From Pseudomonas sp. GM79 (lineage in GTDB: Bacteria > Pseudomonadota > Gammaproteobacteria > Pseudomonadales > Pseudomonadaceae), in assembly GCF_000282495.1 (NCBI RefSeq), contig NZ_AKJE01000049.1:1-64000 (forward strand): 64,000 bases of DNA, written 5' to 3'. Shown piece by piece: positions 24,100-31,619 of the stretch. A program made the position numbers and the translations under genes. Each line of letters starts with the position of its first letter. The stretch's first letter is position 1. Below the pieces are notes generated by a model. The model had not been told where the DNA came from, ran no database searches, and saw nothing but the letters and a program-made list of their open reading frames with translations.

Positions 24100-26015
24100 T
24101 TGTCGGCACGGCGGGGCACATCGATCACGGTAAAACCTCCTTGCTCCAGGCACTGACCGGCCAGGCCGGCGACCGTCGCCGGGAAGAACGCGAACGCGGC
24201 ATGACCATCGACCTCGGCTACATCTACGCGGTGCTGGAACCGGGTGCCGCGCTGACCGGTTTTATCGACGTGCCCGGTCATGAGCGCTTCACCCACAACA
24301 TGCTGGCCGGGGCGCAGGGTATTGATCTGGTGTTATTGGTGGTGGCGGCCGATGACGGTGTCATGCCGCAGACTCGCGAACATTTGGCGATCGTCGAGTT
24401 GCTGGGCATCCCTCGGGCACTGATCGCCATCAGCAAATGCGACCGGGTCGACCCTGCTCGTGTGCAAGCCGTCCGGGAACAGATCGAAGCATTGCTCGCA
24501 TCCGGCCCCTATGCCGACGCACCGCAAATCGCGCTGTCGAGTGTGACCGGCGAGGGTGTCGAGACACTGCGTCAGGCCTTGCTGGATGCGCAACATGAGG
24601 TGCTTCAACGCAGCGCCAGCGGCGGTTTTCGCCTGGCGATTGATCGGGCGTTCAGCGTGGCCGGTGCCGGGATCGTGGTGACCGGCACCGCGTTGTCCGG
24701 CCAGGTGGCCGTGGGCGATACGCTGATGTTGAGTCCGCTGGGCAAACCCGTGCGGGTGCGAGGCCTGCATGCACAGAACCAAGCGGCCGACAGCGCAACG
24801 GCCGGGCAGCGAGTCGCGCTGAACCTGAGTGCCGAGCGTCTGGCCCTGGAGCAGATTCACCGGGGCCACTGGCTGTTGGCCGAATGGCTGCATGCGCCGA
24901 CCCAGCGCCTGGATATCGAGATGACCTTGCTGGCCAGCGAAGCGCGAAGCTTCGAACACTTTCAGCCGGTGCACGTGCACCTCGGCACTCAGGACGTGAC
25001 CGGGCGAGTGGCCTTGCTGGAGGGCGCCAGCCTGGCACCGGGGCAGCGAATGTTCGCGCAACTGCTGGTGAACGCGCCGGTGCTGGCGGTGAAGGGCGAC
25101 CGCTTGATCCTGCGCGACCAAAGCGCGCAACGCACCCTCGGCGGTGGCCGGGTGCTCGACCCGTTCGCCCCGGCCCGACACCGTCGCAGCCCCGAACGAT
25201 TGGCGCAGCTACAAACGCTGGCCACCACCAACAGCCTGGAAGAAGCACTGCCGGCGCTGCTGGTCAACAGCGACACCGGGCTCGATCCCCGGCGTCTGGA
25301 GCGCCAGTTCAATCGTCCGCGTGACAGCTGGGAATTGCCCGATGATGTGCGCTTGATCGATACGCGGCAGGGGCCGTTGCTGTTCAGCGCTGCCCGCTGG
25401 GAAGCCCTGAAAGCGCCGCTGCTGGAACATCTCGCACGCTTTCATCAACTCGAACCGGATCAAATGGGACCGGACAGGGACCGCCTGCGACGTTTCGCCG
25501 GCACCGCGCTGGAGCGGCCGACCTTTATCAGCCTGCTCGACGAATTACTGGCCAGCGGCGCGATCGTCGCCAGCGGCCCGTGGCTGCATTTACCCGATCA
25601 TCAAGTGCGTTTGAGCGAGGACGACGAAACCCTATGGCAACAGCTACAGCCGCTGTTTGAACAAGCGGGTTTCGATCCGCCATGGGTGCGTGACTTGGCC
25701 AAAGTCGCTGGCCGCGAAGAGGCCGCCGTGCGCCTGCTGCTGCGCAAGATGGCGCGACTGGGGTTGCTGCATCAAGTTGTTCGTGACCTGTTCTACACCG
25801 ACACGCTGCTACGCCGATTGGCGGCTATGCTGGTGCAACTGGCCAGCGATGACCCGGTGATTCAGGTCGCCGTGTTTCGCGATGCCGTGGGCCTGGGGCG
25901 CAAACGCAGCATTCAGATTCTTGAGTACTTCGACCGAATCGGCCTGACCCGACGCTTTGGCGACCGGCGCCACATCCGGCTCGACAATGCGCTGGCCCAG
26001 CAAACAGAAGACTGA
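24096..26015 (+). CDS. selB: Selenocysteine-specific translation elongation factor
   Basis: A 639-residue GTPase. The G domain begins at the first residues (GTAGHIDHGKTSL as P-loop, DVPGHERF as switch II, SKCDR in place of the usual NKxD). EF-Tu-like domains 2 and 3 follow, and then a long C-terminal region with winged-helix repeats (about residues 380-639, ending FGDRRHIRLDNALAQQTED) that binds the SECIS hairpin. It delivers Sec-tRNA to the ribosome at UGA. Start is GTG at 24096 overlapping the selA stop (GTGA); an upstream ATG in the same frame would lie inside selA. tRNA-Sec follows six bases after the stop. Confidence 0.96.
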   Translation: MIVGTAGHIDHGKTSLLQALTGQAGDRRREERERGMTIDLGYIYAVLEPGAALTGFIDVPGHERFTHNMLAGAQGIDLVLLVVAADDGVMPQTREHLAIVELLGIPRALIAISKCDRVDPARVQAVREQIEALLASGPYADAPQIALSSVTGEGVETLRQALLDAQHEVLQRSASGGFRLAIDRAFSVAGAGIVVTGTALSGQVAVGDTLMLSPLGKPVRVRGLHAQNQAADSATAGQRVALNLSAERLALEQIHRGHWLLAEWLHAPTQRLDIEMTLLASEARSFEHFQPVHVHLGTQDVTGRVALLEGASLAPGQRMFAQLLVNAPVLAVKGDRLILRDQSAQRTLGGGRVLDPFAPARHRRSPERLAQLQTLATTNSLEEALPALLVNSDTGLDPRRLERQFNRPRDSWELPDDVRLIDTRQGPLLFSAARWEALKAPLLEHLARFHQLEPDQMGPDRDRLRRFAGTALERPTFISLLDELLASGAIVASGPWLHLPDHQVRLSEDDETLWQQLQPLFEQAGFDPPWVRDLAKVAGREEAAVRLLLRKMARLGLLHQVVRDLFYTDTLLRRLAAMLVQLASDDPVIQVAVFRDAVGLGRKRSIQILEYFDRIGLTRRFGDRRHIRLDNALAQQTED

Positions 26016-26021
26016 GTTCAA

Positions 26022-26117
26022 GGAAGGCAATCGCGCCCGGTGGCGCGGCCGGGCTTCAAACCCGGTTGGGGACGGCATCCGTTCCCGGGCAGGTTCGACT
26101 CCGGCTGCCTTCCGCCA
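26022..26117 (+). tRNA. selC: tRNA-Sec (anticodon UCA)
   Basis: A 96-base gene including CCA. The acceptor stem has eight pairs (GGAAGGCA / TGCCTTCC), longer than the normal seven and diagnostic of tRNA-Sec. The anticodon loop CTTCAAA carries TCA at 26056-26058, closed by CCGGG/CCCGG. A long variable arm (GGGACGG-CATC-CGTTCCC) and the T loop TTCGACT follow; CCA is encoded. Oddity: the T stem GCAGG / CCGGC has an A-G mismatch at its middle pair. Confidence 0.96.
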
Positions 26118-26150
26118 TTTCCAACCTTAACGGCGACTGATATTTATGAC

Positions 26151-26825
26151 TCATCTGACTAAAATGGCCTTCACCTCCAGCAGATGTTTGCGTAACCGGT
26201 CTGCATAATCCTCGGCGACAGCAGCCTGAACGCTAGCGCGATTGGCCAGTGCATGACGCCACTCGGCAATGCGACCAAGTCCATCAAACAATGAATGACT
26301 TTGTTCGAATCCCAGTATGTCGAAGTAGCGAAAAACTGGGGCTACAGCAATATCCACCATACTGAACGTTTCGCCAGCGAAGTACGGCCCCTCCATCTTT
26401 TCACCGCCAAGTCTCTCCAGCTTTCCCCTCAGCGCTGAAGACTTACCAAGCGCTGTCTGCTGATCCGTTGCGTTCAAATATCCCCATGCATCAGCAAGCA
26501 TACCAGTGGCGAATTCGATCCAAGCACGGTGTTGAGCACGGGAAATTGCATCTTTCGGGTGCAAAGCGGGCTCCGGATACACCTGTTCGATGTATTCACA
26601 GATAGCCACGCTCTCGAAAAGTACGGTCGCTTCCTCATCGCCTTTTTGCACCATTAGAAGCGGGACTTTGCCCGTTGGCGACATGACCCGAAACCAGTTG
26701 GGCCTGTCCTTCAAATCCACATCAACCCGTTGAAATGGAGCCTCTTTTTCGAGGAGTAAAATTGCTACTCGCTGAACAAACGGACAAAGCCCGTGGCTAA
26801 CAAGCGTGAGCCGTGATTGTGACAT
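26151..26825 (-). CDS. Glutathione S-transferase family protein
   Basis: A 224-residue GST-like protein. The thioredoxin-fold N-terminal domain contains LVSHGLCPFVQRVAILL, where the cysteine of CPF is the usual active-site residue of the omega/stringent-starvation-like branch, then the conserved cis-proline in SPTGKVPLLMV and ESVAICEYIEQVYP. The C-terminal helical domain has FSMVDIAVAPVFRYF. Start at 26825 (MSQSRLTLV); a GTG four codons earlier is possible and neither has a strong ribosome site. Base composition is clearly less GC-rich than the selB region just upstream, marking the start of an accessory block. Substrate unknown. Confidence 0.87.
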   Translation of the reverse strand: MSQSRLTLVSHGLCPFVQRVAILLLEKEAPFQRVDVDLKDRPNWFRVMSPTGKVPLLMVQKGDEEATVLFESVAICEYIEQVYPEPALHPKDAISRAQHRAWIEFATGMLADAWGYLNATDQQTALGKSSALRGKLERLGGEKMEGPYFAGETFSMVDIAVAPVFRYFDILGFEQSHSLFDGLGRIAEWRHALANRASVQAAVAEDYADRLRKHLLEVKAILVR

Positions 26826-26906
26826 TTGAATACCCACTGTTATTTCGACTACACCCGCTTCCGAGCGGGAAGCGGGCTGTATAGAAGTGAAGTTGCGACT
26901 AGCCCA

Positions 26907-27653
26907 TTAAAGCGAGCGCCCACCATCAACAATAATTTCCGTTCCGACCGTCCAACGAGACTCGTCCGACGCCAGATACAGAACCGCCTTAGCTACTTCT
27001 TCAGGCGTACCGAAACGGCCAAAGGGTATAGTCGCGGCGATATCTTTGTTGACCTGCTCGCGGTAGGCATCGGGGATACCCGCCTTGTCGTACAGCGGCG
27101 TGTCGATCGGACCAGGGCTGACCGCATTTACTCGAACACCACGCGGGAGAAGCTCGCTAGAGAGCGTTTTCGACATGTTCAGAAACGCCGCCTTTGTTGC
27201 GGCGTAAATGGATGAACGCGCGGCGCCCAGGTGCGCACTGACCGAGGTGTTAAGAACCACCGATGCAGGGTTGGAGAAGACCGGCAGCAGTGCTTGCAGG
27301 AGGAAGTAAGGGCCTTTGACATTGATGTCAAAGGAGCGGTCAAACATCTCCTCGTTCCAGTCTTCGATTGGCATCCAGACGGATACGCCAGCATTGAGGA
27401 AGGCAACGTCGAGCTGCCCGTAATGAGACTGAACAGCCTGCGCCAGCTCCTTCTGGGCTGCGACACTGGCGGAGTCGGCTCGCAGCACCAGGACTTCGCT
27501 ACCTAAAATAGCTTGAGCATTTGCCATGGACTCAGGATTAACACCTGTGACGATCACGCGTGCGCCTTCGGCGAGAAATTGCTTGGCGGTCTCCAGACCG
27601 ATGCCGCTTGTACCGCCAGTGATGAGGGTACGCTTGCCTTGTAAACGGGACAT
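26907..27653 (-). CDS. Short-chain dehydrogenase/reductase
   Basis: A 248-residue classical SDR. TGGTSGIGLETA is the NAD(P)-binding turn, NAGVSVW the strand-4 motif, NTSVSAHLG holds the catalytic serine, and YAATKAAFLN gives the catalytic tyrosine and lysine; the C-terminus ends TEIIVDGGRSL. It is divergent from the LysR gene at 27788, with a 17-bp palindrome in the intergenic region, so it is the likely target of that regulator. The combination LysR/SDR is common in transferable gene pairs. Substrate unknown. Confidence 0.9.
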   Translation of the reverse strand: MSRLQGKRTLITGGTSGIGLETAKQFLAEGARVIVTGVNPESMANAQAILGSEVLVLRADSASVAAQKELAQAVQSHYGQLDVAFLNAGVSVWMPIEDWNEEMFDRSFDINVKGPYFLLQALLPVFSNPASVVLNTSVSAHLGAARSSIYAATKAAFLNMSKTLSSELLPRGVRVNAVSPGPIDTPLYDKAGIPDAYREQVNKDIAATIPFGRFGTPEEVAKAVLYLASDESRWTVGTEIIVDGGRSL

Positions 27654-27758
27654 GTAAATTTCCTCTCTTTTGGGGCGGCCAGCCGGACGACTGACCTTCT
27701 GAGAGCAACTATGTATTCATGCCGGCGCGCTGATAAGATTGGTAAATAGAATAGATCT

Positions 27759-27775
27759 CATGCAAAATTTGCATG
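27759..27775. promoter_or_regulatory. Palindrome, candidate LysR-type operator
   Basis: CATGCAAAATTTGCATG is a perfect 17-base palindrome that includes the T-N11-A pattern of LysR binding sites (TGCAAAATTTGCA). It lies 12 bases before the LysR start and between it and the divergent SDR gene. Confidence 0.65.
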
Positions 27776-27787
27776 AAAAGGGGCGTG

Positions 27788-28675
27788 ATGGACCGGTTGT
27801 TACTGATGAGCTGTTTTGTACGCGCTGTCGAGACAGGTAGTTTTACTGCTGCGGGACGTGATCTAGGACTAGGGCAACCGAACGTCAGTCGTTACGTCGC
27901 GGCTCTTGAAGACCATTTGCAAACCAGGCTGCTTCACCGATCCACACGAAAGCTGATGCTCACGCCCGAGGGTGAACGGTACTACGCAGATGCGCGGCGT
28001 ATTCTGGACTCAGTGGAACAGTCAGAGTCCTCACTGAGAGGGAACGTAGCGCCGTCTGGGTTACTGCGCGTCGCTTGCCCGACCGCATTGGCTCACACCT
28101 TCATCGTACCGCACGTCGCGAGCTTTCTAGGGCGCTATCCCGAACTGTCGCTCGATCTTCAAATCAATGATCGCTACGTCAATTTAGTCGACGAGGGGGC
28201 AGAACTCGCGATTCGTATTGGGCACCTGGAGGACAGTGCAATGCGAGCCCGGCCACTAGCGAGGTTCGAGCGTGTGTGCGTTGCCAGCCGTGCGTACCTA
28301 GAGAAACGTGGCTCTCCCTCTTCGCCTGATGACCTGAAGGAACACGACTGCCTCATTTATACCCTCCTATCCACTGGAACCAACTGGCGGTTTAAGGATA
28401 CTGATGTCCCGATCTCCGGACGACTGCGTGTCAACTCGCCTGAGGCGATACGTGAGTACGTCAATGCAGGATTGGGAATCGCGCAGGGGCCTCAATGGCT
28501 TTATGAGGAAGGGCTGAGAAGTGGCAATCTTCAATTGCTGCTTAACGAATACGTGGCGCCACCCGTCCCGATCCAAATCGTATACTTAGCGAATCGGCTG
28601 CTGCCCCAGCGAGCCATCGTTTTCATGGATTTTATGGCGGATGTTTTTGCTGCATTCCATGAGCGCCCTAAATAG
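27788..28675 (+). CDS. LysR-family transcriptional regulator
   Basis: A 295-residue regulator. The N-terminal winged helix-turn-helix reads FVRAVETGSFTAAGRDLGLGQPNVSRYVAALEDHL, followed by LLHRSTRKLMLTPEG, and then a substrate-binding effector domain starting GLLRVACPTALAHTFIVPHV. The ATG at 27788 has AAGGGG six bases upstream; a start five codons earlier would fall within the palindrome. It probably controls the divergent SDR gene and itself. Effector unknown. Confidence 0.92.
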   Translation: MDRLLLMSCFVRAVETGSFTAAGRDLGLGQPNVSRYVAALEDHLQTRLLHRSTRKLMLTPEGERYYADARRILDSVEQSESSLRGNVAPSGLLRVACPTALAHTFIVPHVASFLGRYPELSLDLQINDRYVNLVDEGAELAIRIGHLEDSAMRARPLARFERVCVASRAYLEKRGSPSSPDDLKEHDCLIYTLLSTGTNWRFKDTDVPISGRLRVNSPEAIREYVNAGLGIAQGPQWLYEEGLRSGNLQLLLNEYVAPPVPIQIVYLANRLLPQRAIVFMDFMADVFAAFHERPK

Positions 28676-28868
28676 CCTCCTAGCCCACGGCCAGGGTGCG
28701 AACGGAGAATCACAGCATGGCGGCCCCTTGGGCGAAAATCGCTGCACACTCACCATTCTTGCTCGTCAACGGGGCTTTAAGTAGTCACACCGGACTGCGG
28801 GGCTTGCCTCTCAAAAGTGTCCTGATTTATTGCCAACGCCGATTTGATACATCTCTAAATCAAAGTTG

Positions 28869-28888
28869 CCCCGCTCTACTGAGCGGGG
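28869..28888 (-). terminator. GC-rich hairpin after the methyltransferase gene
   Basis: CCCCGCTC-TACT-GAGCGGGG forms a perfect 8-bp stem 12 bases beyond the stop of the minus-strand methyltransferase gene. It lacks a strong T-tract, so termination is only likely. The rest of 28676-28900 shows no gene. Confidence 0.5.
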
Positions 28889-28900
28889 GCGTCATCCCTG

Positions 28901-29773
28901 TTAACAGGCGCTAGCTGCCGGATTGCGTGCCATGACGATCCACGCAGCGCCGTCGATCATCACCGACCGCTCGCCGGGGAGGCCTGCGAAGGCGGCGCGA
29001 ACCGCGGCCGAGGCGTGGGCGCGGATGTCGTCGGGCTGATTAGCGAGCATAAGTGACAGCGGGCCGCCCTCGAACGCCATCCTCACCGCGTCGTCGATCG
29101 CCGTGTCCCGCGTCTCGCCTTCGCCGAACGGGATGGAAACTTCGAAGGGCGCAATAGTGATATCGGTAAAGCCAGCCTCCGTCAGGATACGTGTCACGCG
29201 TCCCCGGTCGCCGAACGAGAATGGTCCGGGCGCTTCGGGATCGGGCGGTGCGGTCGGCGGGACAATGTCCTTGATCGCGCTCATCGGCAGGCGGACCCAA
29301 TCGTTCTCGGCCACGCCGCGCCAGCAGACAAATGCGACCCGTCCGCCCGGCCGGAGCGCGCGTCGCATATGGGCGAACGCCCCTGTCGGATCGTCGAAAA
29401 ACATCACTCCGAAACGCGAGAACAGTATGTCGAACGAGCCCTCGGGCAGCTCGACGCTGCTGGCGTCGGCTACCTGGAACTGTGTAGGAGTATCCTCTGG
29501 CGCAAGCGCACACGCTCGGCCGATCAACGGTTCAGATATGTCCACACCCAGTACGTGGCCGCCCGAGCCGACGCGGGCGGCCAGAGCCAGACTCGACGCG
29601 CCCGCTCCGCAGCCGACGTCCAGCACGCGCTCACCCGTCGCGGGCGCAGCGGCTTCTATCGCGGCCTGGCCGAATACCGCAAACATGGCATCGAGCCGGG
29701 CTTGATTGGCGGCCCAGTACTCTCCGCTTTGGCCATTCCAGTCGGCGACCTGATTGGCATTTTGCTCTGTCAT
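28901..29773 (-). CDS. Class I SAM-dependent methyltransferase
   Basis: A 290-residue protein with a Rossmann methyltransferase core: VLDVGCGAGASSLALA (motif I), HVLGVDIS (motif II), FQVADASSVELPEGSFDILFSRFGVMFF (motif III region) and RALRPGGRVAFVCWR. The start ATG at 29773 has GGAG just upstream. The gene is far richer in GC than the LysR/SDR/GST set immediately to its left and reads like an alphaproteobacterial or actinobacterial sequence, suggesting separate acquisition. It may be cotranscribed with the flavoprotein gene upstream, 159 bases away. Substrate unknown. Confidence 0.88.
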   Translation of the reverse strand: MTEQNANQVADWNGQSGEYWAANQARLDAMFAVFGQAAIEAAAPATGERVLDVGCGAGASSLALAARVGSGGHVLGVDISEPLIGRACALAPEDTPTQFQVADASSVELPEGSFDILFSRFGVMFFDDPTGAFAHMRRALRPGGRVAFVCWRGVAENDWVRLPMSAIKDIVPPTAPPDPEAPGPFSFGDRGRVTRILTEAGFTDITIAPFEVSIPFGEGETRDTAIDDAVRMAFEGGPLSLMLANQPDDIRAHASAAVRAAFAGLPGERSVMIDGAAWIVMARNPAASAC

Positions 29774-29932
29774 GACATCTCCTCGTTTTGATTCGCTCCT
29801 AACTAGCTACCTTTGAACTAGGCAAGGGGAGGCTGAACCGATGCCAAGGTGCGCAACGTCTCGACCAAACCCGCCTTTACAATGGCGCGCCCTTCAAAAG
29901 CCAGCGACAACCGAAGAAGGGAATCTGTGCTC

Positions 29933-30826
29933 TCAAACCAGCATCGACTGCTGGGCGAAGATGCCCGCCATCGCGCCTTGCCATGATGCCGTGGTGACCG
30001 ACGCCATGAGGGGATTGGCGAGATCGCCGGCAGCGTAGACGCCGGGCATACTGGTTTCGCGGCGTTCGTCGACCTTGAGGACGATGCCCAGGGGGGTGTC
30101 GATCGTGGCGAGGCCCAGCGATTCATGCAGGCGTGCGGACGGCTTGTTGCGCGGATGCGCGAACAGGATGTCGATCGCAACAGGGGCGCCGGCGTCGAGC
30201 CTGACGGTGGTGTTATGGCTCTCTTCATGGTCGATTTCGGTGATCCGGCCATCGACGACAGGGATACCTCGGCGCGCCAGATCGGTCCGGATGTCGGGTG
30301 GAATGTCGTGACCATTGGCGAAGACTGTCAATGTGTCGGTCCAGTCGTGGTATAGCCTGACGTAGTTGTGCGACGGCGGGCCGGACCAGACGAGGCCCCA
30401 ATCCCGGTCGGCAACTTCAAAGCCGTCACAATAGGGGCAGGGCACGATGGAGGTGCCCCAGCCTTCGGCAAAGCCGGGAACTTCAGGCATCTGGTCGGCG
30501 ACGCCATAGCTCAGGATCAGGCGGCGCGCCCTGAGGCTTTCGCCATCGCCAGTGAGGATGGAGAAATCGTCAATGGCGCCGGAGATACTCTCGGCTCGGG
30601 CAGTGACCAGACTGACCGTAGGGTAGCGCGCCAGTTGCTGCCGCGCCTCGGCAAGAATCTCCAGCGGTGGCTTGTGGTCGTGGCCGAGTAGACCATGCGA
30701 GTGGTCGGCGAAGCGATTCCGCGGAAGGCCGGTATCAAGAACGGTGACCTTTCGGCGGGCACGACCAAGCTGCAGGGCGGCGGCAAGACCCGCAAAACTG
30801 CCGCCGATGATGATGACGTCATTCAT
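29933..30826 (-). CDS. Thioredoxin-reductase-like NAD(P)/FAD oxidoreductase
   Basis: A 297-residue flavoprotein. IIIGGSFAGLAAALQLGRARRKVTVLD is the FAD-binding motif and GVYAAGDLANP the C-terminal FAD contact. CPYCDGFE gives the CxxC of the thioredoxin-reductase family, although the usual CATC spacing is altered. Bacterial proteins of this type often sit beside a TetR or sigma-factor gene and act as small-molecule disulphide or dithiol oxidases or reductases. It is divergent from the TetR gene, with a palindromic site between. The gene is GC-rich like the methyltransferase next to it. Confidence 0.87.
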   Translation of the reverse strand: MNDVIIIGGSFAGLAAALQLGRARRKVTVLDTGLPRNRFADHSHGLLGHDHKPPLEILAEARQQLARYPTVSLVTARAESISGAIDDFSILTGDGESLRARRLILSYGVADQMPEVPGFAEGWGTSIVPCPYCDGFEVADRDWGLVWSGPPSHNYVRLYHDWTDTLTVFANGHDIPPDIRTDLARRGIPVVDGRITEIDHEESHNTTVRLDAGAPVAIDILFAHPRNKPSARLHESLGLATIDTPLGIVLKVDERRETSMPGVYAAGDLANPLMASVTTASWQGAMAGIFAQQSMLV

Positions 30827-30885
30827 GGTGATAGGCTCCGCGTTGTGGATGAAGGGACATGGGTTTTACTTTTAGGATACTTTTA

Positions 30886-30923
30886 AGTACCATAATTCTA
30901 GAATTAGAATACTGTCAAGTACT
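30886..30923. promoter_or_regulatory. Palindromic site between TetR and flavoprotein genes
   Basis: The AT-rich divergent region contains the perfect 12-base palindrome AATTCTAGAATT (30894-30905), flanked by AGTAC (30886-30890) and AGTACT (30918-30923). It overlaps where both divergent promoters should lie and is a candidate TetR operator. Confidence 0.55.
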
Positions 30924-30932
30924 GGAATTTTT

Positions 30933-31562
30933 ATGACCGAAAACAGCCAGACCCGGCGCGGCCGGCCGGCCAATGAGGCGCTCAGCCAAACGATCGTCGA
31001 CGCTGCGGGCGAACTTTTTGTGGAGTTGGGTTTTCAAGCGACGACAATGGACAAGGTCGCCCAGCGGGCAAAAATATCCAAGCTAAGCATCTACCGACAC
31101 TTCGAGAACAAGGAGGCGCTGTTCAGCGCGGCCATCGCGGCCCACTGCCATCAGTTTGCACCACAGGCCATTATTGAAGGCGTCGACGGTTCGGCTGCGG
31201 ATCAACTCATGGCGGTGGGAACGTTCCTGCTACGCACGTTGTTGAGCCCGGACGTGCGCAGTGTTGAAGCCATGATCATGGTCGACAAGACGAAGCAAAA
31301 GTCGTTGAGCAAGCTCCATTACGAAGCCGGCCCTGCCTATGTCATCGCCCAGATCGAGGCCCTGTTGCGTCAGTTGCACGCGAAGGCGGTGCTGAATGTG
31401 CCCGACCCTCTAGAGTCCGCCCGCTTGTTTGCCGCGCTTATCAAAGGGTCCGATCTTCTGATGATCGCCCGCTTCGATGAGGCGAGAGCAGAGGACGACA
31501 ACGAAATCGAATCCTATTGCCGGTCGGCCGTCGCCATGTTCATTGCCGCGCACGGTGTTTAG
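30933..31562 (+). CDS. TetR/AcrR-family regulator
   Basis: A 209-residue regulator. The N-terminal helix-turn-helix reads IVDAAGELFVELGFQATTMDKVAQRAKISKLSIYRHFENKEALF, the standard TetR arrangement; the rest is the helical ligand-binding domain and contains no recognisable pocket signature. It is divergent from the thioredoxin-reductase-like gene and probably represses it and itself through the palindrome in between. A hairpin terminator follows at 31586. Confidence 0.92.
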   Translation: MTENSQTRRGRPANEALSQTIVDAAGELFVELGFQATTMDKVAQRAKISKLSIYRHFENKEALFSAAIAAHCHQFAPQAIIEGVDGSAADQLMAVGTFLLRTLLSPDVRSVEAMIMVDKTKQKSLSKLHYEAGPAYVIAQIEALLRQLHAKAVLNVPDPLESARLFAALIKGSDLLMIARFDEARAEDDNEIESYCRSAVAMFIAAHGV

Positions 31563-31585
31563 TGGATGATTTGAGTGCCTGACCT

Positions 31586-31619
31586 AAGCCATGGTTAACC
31601 ATTGTCAATGGCTTCTTTT
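31586..31619 (+). terminator. Rho-independent terminator after tetR
   Basis: AAGCCAT (31586-31592) pairs with ATGGCTT (31608-31614), with AACCATT inside and TCTTTT after it, 24 bases past the TetR stop. Confidence 0.75.

Noticed and set aside
29818..30315. 165-codon minus-strand frame next to the flavoprotein gene
   Set aside because: It overlaps the flavoprotein gene in another frame and has proline/serine/arginine-rich shadow composition.
26022..31562. Genomic island integrated at tRNA-Sec
   Set aside because: No integrase gene and no second copy of the tRNA 3' end were found at the right side, so an att-type insertion is not supported; only the composition change remains.
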